In this document: positions 26,854 to 36,119 of the stretch, one piece after another
Numbering within the stretch: the first letter of the stretch is position 1
How the letters are laid out: the number at the start of each line of letters is the position of its first letter
NCBI RefSeq assembly: GCF_002944405.1
Contig: NZ_CP024307.1
Span: 13,501 to 77,500 of the forward strand
Direction of reading: 5' to 3'
Source: Sinorhizobium fredii
GTDB taxonomy: Bacteria; Pseudomonadota; Alphaproteobacteria; Rhizobiales; Rhizobiaceae
Length of the DNA: 64,000 bases
The notes under the pieces: generated by a model
What the model was told of the DNA's origin: nothing
The model's input: only the letters and a program-made list of their open reading frames with translations
The model's database searches: none
Translations under genes and position numbers: made by a program

Positions 26854-28365
26854 TCAGTTGGCTGATTCGCTAGGCAGGATTCCAGCCTTAATGCACCAAT
26901 CGCGCAAGGGTGTCAGCACTTCATGTGTCAGTGCATGCTGCAGATAGGTCAAGGTGCGCGGCATGTGCTTCAGATAGCCGGGCTTGCCGTCGCGCTCTTT
27001 CAGCCGCACCCAGATGCCGGCGAGCTTGCAATTGCGTTGCGCCGCCATGATGTGCCAGTCGCGCAGGAAGGAATCCTCGTCGAAGGCGCCGTGCAGCTTG
27101 CGTTCGGCCCTGTAGGCGCTAAGCAGCCGGTCGGCGAGTTCGGGACCGATCGTGACGCGCGCGTCCTGCACCAGCGAAGCGACGTCGTAGGACGTCGGCC
27201 CGATCATCGCATCCTGGAAATCGATAATGCCGATGCGATCGAGACCTTCGCGTTCCGGCCGCCACAGGATGTTGGGCGAATGGAAATCGCGCAGCAGCAG
27301 GTTTTTTTCGGCCGAGCCGAGACTGTCGATCAGCCGGTCCCAGATGGCGAAGTAGTCGTTCCGCTCGGCCTCGGAGGCAGGTAGTCCGCGTTTCCACGGC
27401 AGGTACCAGTCGATCAGGAGGCTCGTTTCGATCTTCATCGCCGTGCGATCGAAGTCCGGAACGTGGTGGACGATGCCGTTGGCGACCGCGATGTCGCGCT
27501 CGGTCGGGGCGACATGAAGGCGGGCAAGCAGCCGCGCGCCCTCCATGTACCGCTCTGCAACGGGCCGGCCTGCGGCGTCGAGAATCCCCTCCGAGCCCAG
27601 ATCCTCTATAAGCAGCAAGCCCTGCGCGAGATCGCGCGCGTAGATTGCCGGTGCCGCAAAGCCACGCTTGCGCAACAGCGTCGATATGGCGACGAAGGGA
27701 ACGACGTCCTCGGCGATATGAGCGAGCTGCTGATAGTATTTGCCATCCTGGAGGATCGGGCCGGGCTTGTGCTTCGCCGCGTCCATCAGGATTTTCGCCG
27801 GCTCACCATCGGCCGTATGGATCCGCTCATAGGCCCGCGCCGAGGCGTCGCCGCTCAGGTGCCGGCGCCTCGCGCCGGGATGGCCGACCTCTTTGAGAAA
27901 AGCCCGGATCGCGAGGGAGCGGGCAATCCGCTCGACGGCCGCCTCCGGCCCGGTGATGCGGACGCGACGCCCATCACCTTCATGCGTCAAGGCGAGCGTG
28001 ATCCGGTTCGCCGGCAGCGCCTCCTCGGCCTTCTCCGGCCATTCGACCAGGCAGATGCCCTCTGAGAGCGCCTCGTCGAAGCCGAGCTCGTCGAGCTCGG
28101 AAGCGTCGGCGAGGCGATAGAGATCGAAATGGGCGACGGGAATACGCAGCTCATAGCTCTGAACGAGCGTGAAGGTCGGGCTCGGCACCTCGAGCGAAGC
28201 GTCGTCGGCCATTGCCCGGAGGAAGGCGCGTGCGAAGGTCGACTTCCCCGCGCCGAGATCGCCCGAAAGCCCGACGCAGTCGCCGGCCTTCAAGGCAAGT
28301 GCGAGGTCCTCGCCGAGCTCGATCGTCGTGGCCTCGTCCTGCAGCAGGCGTTCGAGTGACTTCAT
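26854..28365 (-). CDS. Fusion of TsaE (t6A tRNA modification ATPase) and AmgK-like sugar kinase
   Basis: 503 residues in two modules. Residues about 1-150 are TsaE: P-loop SGDLGAGKST, SPTFTLVQSY, HFDLYRL and LVEWPEKAE, the ATPase partner of TsaB/TsaD in threonylcarbamoyl-adenosine synthesis. Residues about 165-500 are an APH-fold kinase with LLRDFHSPNILW (catalytic loop) and IIDFQDAMIGPTSYDVASL (metal site), closest to AmgK, the MurNAc/GlcNAc anomeric kinase. The next gene is MurU-like, so the second half most likely feeds peptidoglycan sugar recycling. The ATG follows directly on the divL stop (TAGATG). Confidence 0.88.
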   Translation of the reverse strand: MKSLERLLQDEATTIELGEDLALALKAGDCVGLSGDLGAGKSTFARAFLRAMADDASLEVPSPTFTLVQSYELRIPVAHFDLYRLADASELDELGFDEALSEGICLVEWPEKAEEALPANRITLALTHEGDGRRVRITGPEAAVERIARSLAIRAFLKEVGHPGARRRHLSGDASARAYERIHTADGEPAKILMDAAKHKPGPILQDGKYYQQLAHIAEDVVPFVAISTLLRKRGFAAPAIYARDLAQGLLLIEDLGSEGILDAAGRPVAERYMEGARLLARLHVAPTERDIAVANGIVHHVPDFDRTAMKIETSLLIDWYLPWKRGLPASEAERNDYFAIWDRLIDSLGSAEKNLLLRDFHSPNILWRPEREGLDRIGIIDFQDAMIGPTSYDVASLVQDARVTIGPELADRLLSAYRAERKLHGAFDEDSFLRDWHIMAAQRNCKLAGIWVRLKERDGKPGYLKHMPRTLTYLQHALTHEVLTPLRDWCIKAGILPSESAN

Positions 28366-30843
28366 CTATTCCGCCGCGATGATCTTCGGCATGTCGGCGG
28401 AAGGAATGCGGCAGGTGACTTCCGTCCCCTCGCGTTCCTTGCTGCGGATCGAAACGGTGCCGTGATGCAGGCTGACGAAGCTTTCGACGATGGACAGGCC
28501 CAGTCCGGCGCCGCCGCGCTGGCCGTAGCTCTCGAAGCGGTTGAACACGGTGTTGAGCACGTCCTGCGGAATGCCCGGTCCGGTATCGGTGACGGAAAAG
28601 ACGAAGTCGTTACCTTCGCGCCGGCATTGGAGGTCGATGGTGCTGCCTTCGGGCGCGAAATTGGCGGCGTTGGTCAGGAGCTTGATGAAGACCTGCTTCA
28701 GGCGTTGCTGGTCGGCCGTGATGCGGCCGAGATTGTCGGGGGCGTCGATCCTCAGCGACGCGCCGCTCTCGACGAGCCGTTCGGCCATCTGCTGTGCAAC
28801 ATCGTCGAGCAGGTCGATAAGGTTCACCTCGGACATGTCGAGCTCGACGATGCCGGCATCCACCGTCGCGAGGTCGAGGATGTCGTTGACGATCGTCAGC
28901 AACAGCGAGGAGGAGGTGGCGATATGGTCGACATATTCCGCTTGGCGCTCGTTGAGCTCGCCGAACGCCGGCGTCTTCAACAGATCGGCAAAGCCGATGA
29001 TGTTGGTCAGCGGCGAGCGCAGCTCGTAGGAGACGTGGTGGACGAAATCGTTCTTCAGCGCATCGGCCTTGCGCAGCGCCTCGTTCTTTTCCGTCAGCGC
29101 CCGCTCGACCCTGACGCTGTCGGTAATGTTGACGAAGGTCAGCATCGTCTGGGCATTGGGCAGCGGAATGACGGCATAGTCGAGGATCAGCCCGGTGCGC
29201 AGCTCGAGGACGCCGCGACTCGACGGCCGCTCGTCGTCGAAGCTGGTGATGATATGGGCGAAGCGCTTCCAGCCGTCCGGCTGCTCGTAGGAGGGAAGGC
29301 ATGCCTGCTCGACGGCACGGATGTGGGTCCCGGGCTTGGCCTCCGCCTCGCTGATGCCCCAGATCGCTCGGAAGGCCGGGTTCGATAGCCGGATGCGCCC
29401 GTCGGGCCCGAACACGGCGACGCCTTCAGCAAGATGATCGATCGTTTCGCCCTGGACCTGGACCAGCGTGTTGTAGCGGGTTTCGAGATCGACCTTTTCC
29501 GTCAGGTTCTCGAAGACCCAGGTGGCGCCGCCCTGCGGCCGCGCAGTCGCGAAGACGCGGAGCGTCTGCCCGTTCGGCAGGTGCCAGAGGTCGGACTGCG
29601 TGTCGAGCGCCTGATAGACCGAAAGTGCGTTCGCCTTCCACTGTTTCCAGTTCAGCGGCTCCGGCAGCTTGCCGCCGGCCCTCAGCCGGTCGAGCACTTC
29701 GCCATTGTCAGGCTTTCGTTCCAGGAAGCCCATGTCCAGCTCCCAGAGACGCTGGAAGGCCTGGTTGTAGAATTGCAGGCGCTGATTGCCGTCGAAGATC
29801 GCCACCGGCGTCGCCAGATGGTCGAGCGTTTCGGCGTGGCTCTTGAGCGTCCGCGCCAGTTCCTCGCGCACCGCCTCGATGCCGGAAACGTCGACGGCGA
29901 TGCCCGCCGACCCGGCCGGGGTGCGGGCGTCGACCACATCGAAGAAGGTCCGGTTGCCCTTGACGACGGTCGAGACCTTGTCACGATACGGGGTTTCGAA
30001 GGTCGAGACGGCGCGGATCTTTTCGCGCGCCGCCGTTGCGAGCAATTCACGCGCCTCGGCCGTCGCCGCCGCCGGGCTGCGCGCGTCGACCGCCTCGGCA
30101 TAGGCCTCGTTGACCCATTCGAGCTTGCCGTCGGCGCCGCGCTGCCAGACCGGCAGGTCGATCGCATCGAGAAGCGTGCGGAATGTCGAGAGCGAGGCAT
30201 GCAGCTGGTCGCGCTCGAGCTTCAGTTCGGCGAGCTCGGCCCTCAGATTGTTGAGCGCGACGAAGCGCACGAAGGCCCGTCCGCCGGAAACGCGGCCCTG
30301 TGCCTCCAGCACCTCGTTGCGCTGCGTCTCCAGCACCAGGTCGAAGCTTTGCGCCTGGGCACGCAAGGCTTCGATCGCCTTTTCCAGCTGGCCTGCCGAC
30401 TGCGGCTTGATCCAGCGCCCGAAGGCGAGAAAATCGCGGTCGTCCTGCGGCGCGCCGGTCTCGAGCGGAAGCTGTCCGAGGAATTCCGGCCGCTCCGCCA
30501 GCCCGTCCCAGACGACGATTCGCCGGTTCTTGTCGGCAATGAGCGCCTGGAAGCGTGAAATCCGCTGGTTAGCGTCCGAAAGATCGGCGCGCAGGGCACG
30601 GTTCTCCGCTTCGATATTGCCGCGCTGGCGGATGAGCCAGATCGCAGAGAGCATCGCCGCGGAGATCACGCCGATCAGGACGGAGAAGGTCACCACTTCG
30701 GAGGTGCCGAAAATCGATCTGGCAACCGGAGCGGAAGCCTGGGCGGCCGCATCGGTCGCCGCGAGAAGCGTCGTGCCGGCGAGCAGCCGCCGAACCAGTG
30801 CGGAAGCCCTGCCGCCGAAAAATCTGGATTGTTCCGTCTTCAT
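28366..30843 (-). CDS. divL: DivL-like PAS sensor with tyrosine replacing the phospho-histidine
   Basis: Membrane-anchored signalling protein, 825 residues from ATG 30843. One helix near residues 48-70 (VVTFSVLIGVISAAMLSAIW), a coiled segment, several PAS-like regions (about 220-560), then a histidine-kinase-like core. The H-box reads HVSYELRSPLTN: the usual His is Tyr606 (codon TAC at 29026-29028). The N-box reads IKLLTNAAN, with Lys where the first Asn is expected, while DTGPGIP and GAGLGLSI are kept. This is the signature of Caulobacter DivL, which with DivK controls the CckA-ChpT-CtrA relay. Starts further upstream are possible but lack similarity. Confidence 0.88.
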   Translation of the reverse strand: MKTEQSRFFGGRASALVRRLLAGTTLLAATDAAAQASAPVARSIFGTSEVVTFSVLIGVISAAMLSAIWLIRQRGNIEAENRALRADLSDANQRISRFQALIADKNRRIVVWDGLAERPEFLGQLPLETGAPQDDRDFLAFGRWIKPQSAGQLEKAIEALRAQAQSFDLVLETQRNEVLEAQGRVSGGRAFVRFVALNNLRAELAELKLERDQLHASLSTFRTLLDAIDLPVWQRGADGKLEWVNEAYAEAVDARSPAAATAEARELLATAAREKIRAVSTFETPYRDKVSTVVKGNRTFFDVVDARTPAGSAGIAVDVSGIEAVREELARTLKSHAETLDHLATPVAIFDGNQRLQFYNQAFQRLWELDMGFLERKPDNGEVLDRLRAGGKLPEPLNWKQWKANALSVYQALDTQSDLWHLPNGQTLRVFATARPQGGATWVFENLTEKVDLETRYNTLVQVQGETIDHLAEGVAVFGPDGRIRLSNPAFRAIWGISEAEAKPGTHIRAVEQACLPSYEQPDGWKRFAHIITSFDDERPSSRGVLELRTGLILDYAVIPLPNAQTMLTFVNITDSVRVERALTEKNEALRKADALKNDFVHHVSYELRSPLTNIIGFADLLKTPAFGELNERQAEYVDHIATSSSLLLTIVNDILDLATVDAGIVELDMSEVNLIDLLDDVAQQMAERLVESGASLRIDAPDNLGRITADQQRLKQVFIKLLTNAANFAPEGSTIDLQCRREGNDFVFSVTDTGPGIPQDVLNTVFNRFESYGQRGGAGLGLSIVESFVSLHHGTVSIRSKEREGTEVTCRIPSADMPKIIAAE

Positions 30844-31069
30844 GGCGCCGACCCCGTTGATCCGCAAGGTGCCGCCGACCTTGCGTCGCCATGCCCGAAA
30901 CCCTCGAAGAGGGTTTGCGTCCGTTCCGATTGCATCCCCGGTCTGTCTCCGTCTGTTTGCCGCTGTCCGACAAGACATCCCCGCCCGCAACGCCGTCAGC
31001 CCCTCCAGCGTCACGAATCAATGAGTTAAACAATACTTCTTTGAAGATTCGCCGGAAAGTGCAGCGCCC

Positions 31070-31106
31070 AAAAAAGCGGCCGCGATCTCTTGTCAAGATC
31101 GCGGCC
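31070..31106 (-). terminator. Rho-independent terminator of ahcY
   Basis: Perfect 11-bp stem GGCCGCGATCT / AGATCGCGGCC with a seven-base loop, followed on the minus strand by GC and six T residues, about 30 bases after the ahcY stop. Confidence 0.85.
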
Positions 31107-31136
31107 ACAAGATGTTGTGGATTGCCCGGGTAAGGA

Positions 31137-32537
31137 TTAGTACCGGTAGTGTTCGGCCTTGAACGGGCCCTGCGGCTTCACGCCGATATAGTCGGCCTGC
31201 TCTTCCGAAAGCTCCGTCAGCCTTGCGCCGAGCTTGGCGAGATGCAGGCGCGCGACCTTCTCGTCGAGCTGCTTCGGCAGGATATAGACCTCGTTCTTGT
31301 AGTTGCCGCCCTTGGTGAAGAGCTCGATCTGCGCCAGCACCTGGTTGGAGAAGGAGGCCGACATCACGAAGGACGGATGGCCGGTGGCATTGCCGAGGTT
31401 CAGGAGGCGGCCTTCCGAAAGCAGGATCAGCCGGTTGCCCTTCGGGAACTCGATCAGGTCGACCTGCGGCTTGACGTTCGTCCACTTGAGGTTCCTGAGG
31501 GCGGAAACCTGGATCTCGTTGTCGAAGTGGCCGATATTGCCGACGATCGCCATGTCCTTCATCTCGCGCATATGCTCGATGCGGATGACGTCCTTGTTTC
31601 CGGTGGTGGTGATGAAGATGTCGGCGGTCGAGACGACGTCCTCGAGCTGCACCACTTCATAGCCGTCCATGGCGGCCTGCAATGCGCAGATCGGGTCGAT
31701 TTCGGTGACCTTGACGCGGGCGCCGGCGCCCTGCAGCGAGGCGGCCGAGCCCTTGCCGACGTCGCCATAGCCGCACACCACGGCGACCTTGCCGGCCATC
31801 ATCACGTCGGTGCCGCGGCGGATGCCGTCGACGAGCGATTCCTTGCAGCCGTATTTGTTGTCGAACTTCGACTTGGTGACGCTGTCGTTGACGTTGATCG
31901 CCGGGAAGGGCAGCAGGCCCTTGGCCTGGAGCTGGTAGAGGCGGTTGACACCGGTGGTCGTCTCTTCCGTCACGCCCTTGATGGCGTCGCGTTGCTTGGT
32001 GAACCAGCCCGGCGAGCCGGCAAGCCGCTTCTTGATCTGGGCGAAAAGGATTTCCTCCTCTTCCGAACCGGGGTTCGAAAGCACGTTCTCGCCGGCTTCG
32101 GCACGGGCGCCGAGCAGGATGTACATGGTGGCGTCGCCGCCATCGTCGAGGATCATGTTGGAGAAGCCGCCATCGGCCCACTGGAAGATCTTGTCCGTAT
32201 AGGCCCAATATTCCTCGAGTGTCTCGCCCTTGACGGCAAAGACCGGAACGCCGCTTGCGGCGATCGCCGCTGCCGCGTGGTCCTGCGTCGAGAAGATGTT
32301 GCAGGAGGCCCAGCGGACTTCCGCGCCAAGCGCAACCAGTGTCTCGATCAGCACGGCCGTCTGGATTGTCATGTGCAGCGAGCCGGTGATGCGCGCGCCC
32401 TTCAGCGGCTTCGATGCGCCGAACTCCTCGCGGCAGGCCATCAGGCCCGGCATTTCCGTTTCGGCGATGTCAATTTCCTTGCGGCCGAAGCCGGCAAGCC
32501 CGATGTCGGCGACAATATAGTCCTGAGTGGCGGTCAT
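31137..32537 (-). CDS. ahcY: S-adenosylhomocysteine hydrolase
   Basis: NAD-dependent enzyme cleaving S-adenosylhomocysteine to adenosine and homocysteine in the activated methyl cycle. 466 residues from ATG 32537 ([20 protein letters not shown]). Landmarks: [32 protein letters not shown], the NAD-binding [10 protein letters not shown] and the C-terminal PFKAEHYRY that reaches into the neighbouring subunit's NAD site. Own promoter region upstream with a perfect palindrome, and a terminator downstream, so it is monocistronic. Confidence 0.97.
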   Translation of the reverse strand: MTATQDYIVADIGLAGFGRKEIDIAETEMPGLMACREEFGASKPLKGARITGSLHMTIQTAVLIETLVALGAEVRWASCNIFSTQDHAAAAIAASGVPVFAVKGETLEEYWAYTDKIFQWADGGFSNMILDDGGDATMYILLGARAEAGENVLSNPGSEEEEILFAQIKKRLAGSPGWFTKQRDAIKGVTEETTTGVNRLYQLQAKGLLPFPAINVNDSVTKSKFDNKYGCKESLVDGIRRGTDVMMAGKVAVVCGYGDVGKGSAASLQGAGARVKVTEIDPICALQAAMDGYEVVQLEDVVSTADIFITTTGNKDVIRIEHMREMKDMAIVGNIGHFDNEIQVSALRNLKWTNVKPQVDLIEFPKGNRLILLSEGRLLNLGNATGHPSFVMSASFSNQVLAQIELFTKGGNYKNEVYILPKQLDEKVARLHLAKLGARLTELSEEQADYIGVKPQGPFKAEHYRY

Positions 32538-32671
32538 GGAGTTCTCCAGGCTGGATCTCTTGGGCCGCGTCGGTCCCCACGGAGTCCGGCGGCAGACGAT
32601 GCCTCCCTTGCACGCAATGCATCGGGAGAGTGCGCCCGGTCTATCAGGAATCGCCGGATAGGGCAACCGCC

Positions 32672-32691
32672 ATATAAAGAGGTCTTTATAT
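32672..32691. promoter_or_regulatory. Perfect palindromic operator candidate upstream of ahcY
   Basis: ATATAAAGAGGTCTTTATAT: a 9-bp perfect inverted repeat with a two-base spacer, 135 bases upstream of the ahcY start. The right arm is immediately repeated (TCTTTATAT, then CTTTATATAA to about 32701). The shape suits an ArsR-type regulator; ArsR proteins of the SahR type control SAH-cycle genes in Proteobacteria. The regulator assignment is inference. Confidence 0.6.
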
Positions 32692-32735
32692 CTTTATATA
32701 ATCGGGTAGGTGCGTGTCCGCGCCGCGGCAGCGGC

Positions 32736-33026
32736 TCACATTTCCTCGCCGAACTTGTCGCGCACCAGCGCGTCGAGGGCGTTGAGCGCCTCCTCGGCTT
32801 GGTTGCCGCTTGCGGTGACGAAGACCGTGCATCCGGTGCTGGCGGCCAGCATCATCAGCCCCATGATCGAAGTTCCGCCGACGGTCATGCCGTCCTTCGA
32901 GACCGTGATCTCGGCGTCGTAAGCCTCGACCGTCTGCACGAATTTCGCCGAGGCCCGTGCATGCAGGCCGCGCTTGTTGACGATCAGCAGTTCGCGCGTC
33001 AGCGCCGTTTCGGAGAGGTGGTCCAT
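32736..33026 (-). CDS. HPr-like phosphocarrier protein
   Basis: PTS phosphocarrier of 96 residues. The EI-phosphorylated histidine is His22 in KRGLHARAS; the regulatory serine is Ser53 in GTSIMGLMML. The start codon overlaps the EIIA stop by one base (TAATG). With the EIIA(Man)-type protein and HprK upstream it forms the incomplete, non-transporting PTS branch typical of alphaproteobacteria, used for regulation rather than sugar uptake. No EIIB/EIIC is present here. Confidence 0.93.
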   Translation of the reverse strand: MDHLSETALTRELLIVNKRGLHARASAKFVQTVEAYDAEITVSKDGMTVGGTSIMGLMMLAASTGCTVFVTASGNQAEEALNALDALVRDKFGEEM

Positions 33027-33427
33027 TATTTTCCGCTCAGGACCCGGCTGGCGACGTTGATGTATTTGCGGCCCGCCTCGGACGCCTCGACGAGGGCCTT
33101 GTCCATGTCGCTTTCGCCGCGGACGCCCGCGAGCTTGATCAGCATCGGCAGGTTGACGCCGGCGATCACTTCGACGATGCCGCTGCGCATCACGGAAATG
33201 GCGAGATTGGAGGGCGTGCCGCCGAACATGTCGGTCAGGATGATGACGCCGTTGCCTTCGTCGGCACTTTCGACGGCGTCGAGGATATCCTGACGCCGCT
33301 GGTCCATGTCGTCCTCGGGGCCGATGCACACCGTCTCGATAGCTCTTTGCGGACCGACGACATGCTCCAAAGCAAGCCGAAACTCATCCGCCAGCTTGCC
33401 ATGAGTGACAAGCACAAGTCCGATCAT
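33026..33427 (-). CDS. PTS EIIA component, mannose family
   Basis: Cytoplasmic phosphoryl acceptor of 133 residues: MIGLVLVTHGKLADE with active His9, and LTDMFGGTPSNLA, both diagnostic of EIIA(Man). No membrane partner follows, so the protein probably signals PTS phosphorylation state. Encoded between hprK (155-bp gap) and HPr (one-base overlap). Confidence 0.93.
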   Translation of the reverse strand: MIGLVLVTHGKLADEFRLALEHVVGPQRAIETVCIGPEDDMDQRRQDILDAVESADEGNGVIILTDMFGGTPSNLAISVMRSGIVEVIAGVNLPMLIKLAGVRGESDMDKALVEASEAGRKYINVASRVLSGK

Positions 33428-33582
33428 GGGTATCTTTGCTCCAACTGCAGTGCAACTCGTCGATGGTCAGATATCGCAATGCAGCAATTTCGTCCACCTG
33501 TTGGGGCGGCCATCTTGGCAAGGAAAAGCCGAAGTGCAAGCCAAAAATGCCGAAAAAGCAGTCGCCCTGCCTCCCGATAAGG

Positions 33583-34041
33583 CTAAAGGACTAATTTTTC
33601 AGGCAAGAGCGCCGCAAGGGTATCCATCGGCGAGAGCAGGGCTTCAATCGGAGCGCGCAGCATCGGCAGGTTCCTTCCAATCTCCAGCTGCAGTTCCTCC
33701 TGTTCGGGCGGCAGGCGCGGATCGAAAGGCGCGCGCACCGGCAGGATCGCCCAGTCGAGCACGCAGGCGGAGAGGGTTTCGACCTCCGCTATGCCGCTGC
33801 CGCGGACCTCGATCAGGCCGCGGATCGCTGGCGGGCAGCGCGCCACGATCCGCCCGTTTGCGAGCGTCAGGTCCACCCTGTCGTCGGCGACGAGGGCCGC
33901 GAAGCGGCCGCGGCGCCTGACCTCGGAGATGCAGGCGAGCGCCAGGGCGGACTTTCCTGATCCGGAAGGGCCGGTGATGAGAAAGCCGGTCGTGCCGAGC
34001 ACGATCGCGGTGCCGTGAATGTTGCAGGCCGGGCCGTTCAC
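33583..34041 (-). CDS. hprK: Short HPr kinase/phosphorylase (C-terminal domain only)
   Basis: Phosphorylates or dephosphorylates the regulatory serine of HPr. Only 152 residues, against about 310 in Firmicutes: the N-terminal domain is missing and the P-loop GPSGSGKS (24-31) lies near the start. The HprK signature IRGLIEVRGSGI is conserved. This compact form is normal in alphaproteobacteria. The ATG overlaps the chvG stop (ATGA), tying it translationally to the ChvG/ChvI system. Confidence 0.92.
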   Translation of the reverse strand: MNGPACNIHGTAIVLGTTGFLITGPSGSGKSALALACISEVRRRGRFAALVADDRVDLTLANGRIVARCPPAIRGLIEVRGSGIAEVETLSACVLDWAILPVRAPFDPRLPPEQEELQLEIGRNLPMLRAPIEALLSPMDTLAALLPEKLVL

Positions 34042-35825
34042 GCGTGCGGCTCGGCGGGAAGGGAAAGGATGAAGCGGGCGCCGGTTACCGCTCCACTTCT
34101 GTCGACGATGTTTTCCGCCTTGAGTGTGCCGCCATGCGCCTCGGCGATCTGGCGCGAAATGGACAGGCCAAGGCCGGAATTCTGGCCGAAATCCTCACCC
34201 TCCGGCCGGTCGGTATAGAAGCGCTCGAAAATCCGATCGATGTCTTCCGCCTGGATGCCGGGGCCGTTGTCCTCGACATAGACGAGGCAGCGCGATCGCG
34301 AACGGGTGAGCCGCAAGACGATCCGGCCGTTCGGCTCCGGCACGAAGGAGCGGGCGTTCTCGATGAGATTGGTGATGATCTGTCCAATGCGCAGCTCATA
34401 GCCGCTGACGATGAAATTTGCCTTCGGATTGTCCTTGCGGTCGACGACCAGGTCGAAGAGCACGGGCTTCTTCTTGCCGCGGATCTGCCGGGAAATGTCG
34501 ACCAGGTCGCCCAGCAGCGTTTCCAGGTCGATCTTCTTCGCGTCGCTGCGCGCCAGTTCGGCATCGAGCCGCGAAGCGTCGGAAATGTCGCTGATCAGCC
34601 GGTCGAGGCGCCGGACGTCGTGCTGGATGATATCGAGCAGCCGCTTTTTCGAGTCCTCGTTGCGCGCCAGCGGCAGGGTCTCGACGGCGCTCCGGAGCGA
34701 GGTGAGCGGATTCTTGAGCTCGTGGCTGACATCGGCCGCGAAGTTCTCGATCGCCGCGATACGATCGTAGAGTGCCGTCGTCATTTCCCGCAGCGCCACC
34801 GAGAGATTGCCGATCTCGTCCTGACGGGAGGAGAAGTCCGGGATTTCCTCGCGCTCCTTGGCGCCGCCGCGACGCACGCGTATGGCCGCGGCCGACAGTC
34901 TGCGCAAGGGATTGGCGATGGTCGACGACAGGAGCAGCGACAGAATGACGTTGACGAGCGCTGCGACGCCGAAGACGCGGATGATCGCCAGGCGTTCCGC
35001 ATGGACGATCTTGTCGATGTCGCCCGCCTGGGTGGAGAGCAGCAGCACGCCGAGCACCGCGCGGAAGCGCTGCACCGGTACTGCCACGGACACGATCAGC
35101 TCGCCCTTTTCGGTAACGCGCACGACGGCGCCACGTACGCCGGTCAGCGCGTTCATCACCTCCGGATAGATGGAGCCGTTGCCGCCGGGCGGCTCCCTGT
35201 AGAGCGGCAGGTCGCCCGGCTGCAGCAGGCGGTTGAACCAGGTGCTGAACTTCTCCGAAAAGCTCGACGTCTCAGGATCGACCGGCGGCAGGTCGAAACG
35301 GAGCACCTGGCCGCCGCTATAGAGGTGGCGCGAATCGAGCAGAAGATCGGCGTCGGCATCGAACAGGCGGGCGCGCGTCCGCGTCGGCGAGATCAAGCGC
35401 CTGAGAACCGGCGCGACCCGCTCCTGGATGATCGGGAATTCCAGATCCTCGTCGCTCGGCAGCGGGGTGATGCTCTCGCCGGCCTGCAGTTCGAGCAGTT
35501 TCTGCGGATCGATGGTGATCGAGTTCGTGTCGACCGAGGCCGAGGCGGAGATGGCGCCGGCGATGATTTCGCCCTGGGTCAGCAGGCTTTCGACGCGGGC
35601 GTCGATCAAGCCCTCGCGGAACTGGTTCAGATACATGATGCCGCCGACCAGGACGACGAGTGCGACGAGGTTGAAGAAGACGATGCGCCGCGTCAGGCTG
35701 GAGAAGACCGCATTGCCGAACAGCCGCCGGATCAGCGTGAACGGATGCGCCCATCGACGCTTCCCGCGCAGCGCCGACGACCGCCCGTCCGAATCTTCGA
35801 TCTCGCCCTGCAAGACTTCTACCAA
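34038..35825 (-). CDS. chvG: Sensor histidine kinase ChvG/ExoS
   Basis: Inner-membrane sensor controlling succinoglycan, motility, acid/cell-envelope responses and symbiosis in rhizobia. About 595 residues: first helix near IVFFNLVALVVLVGGIMYL, a periplasmic sensing domain (about 70-300), second helix IIRVFGVAALVNVILSLLL, HAMP, then the H-box FAADVSHELKNPLTSL, N-box IITNLIENARS and DNGPGI/GLGLSI ATP site. The start is uncertain. I take TTG 35825 (GGGAG nine bases upstream) because it gives the usual ExoS length; a GTG at 35903 would add 26 residues. Encoded between chvI and hprK. Confidence 0.93.
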   Translation of the reverse strand: MVEVLQGEIEDSDGRSSALRGKRRWAHPFTLIRRLFGNAVFSSLTRRIVFFNLVALVVLVGGIMYLNQFREGLIDARVESLLTQGEIIAGAISASASVDTNSITIDPQKLLELQAGESITPLPSDEDLEFPIIQERVAPVLRRLISPTRTRARLFDADADLLLDSRHLYSGGQVLRFDLPPVDPETSSFSEKFSTWFNRLLQPGDLPLYREPPGGNGSIYPEVMNALTGVRGAVVRVTEKGELIVSVAVPVQRFRAVLGVLLLSTQAGDIDKIVHAERLAIIRVFGVAALVNVILSLLLSSTIANPLRRLSAAAIRVRRGGAKEREEIPDFSSRQDEIGNLSVALREMTTALYDRIAAIENFAADVSHELKNPLTSLRSAVETLPLARNEDSKKRLLDIIQHDVRRLDRLISDISDASRLDAELARSDAKKIDLETLLGDLVDISRQIRGKKKPVLFDLVVDRKDNPKANFIVSGYELRIGQIITNLIENARSFVPEPNGRIVLRLTRSRSRCLVYVEDNGPGIQAEDIDRIFERFYTDRPEGEDFGQNSGLGLSISRQIAEAHGGTLKAENIVDRSGAVTGARFILSLPAEPHA

Positions 35826-36119
35826 GTCTTCTTGCTCCCGCGACGAATTTCGCCGTCCGTTTCGTTTTGCGGGGCCGGCCAGGGCCGACCTGCCGCCCCT
35901 CACCGCATCCCCGGCCGTCCGCCCGCCGTTGCCGCGATCGGAGCGCCGAAGTTACGGCTTGAGGTCAAACATCTGGCGGCAAAGCCGACGGCCCTGGCGG
36001 AAATGGTCGCAACTTGCGATTCAGAACCGCTCGAGGCGGCTTGGCGCGATCCAGGACCGCGTTCGGCCGCCGCGCCGGTTCTCAATGATCCACATTCGAC
36101 GCGAAGGCAAGCCCCGCCC

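Noticed and set aside
32538..32735. SAM/SAH riboswitch before ahcY
   Set aside because: I could not recognise a conserved riboswitch core; the palindrome is better explained as a DNA operator. A covariance-model search would decide.
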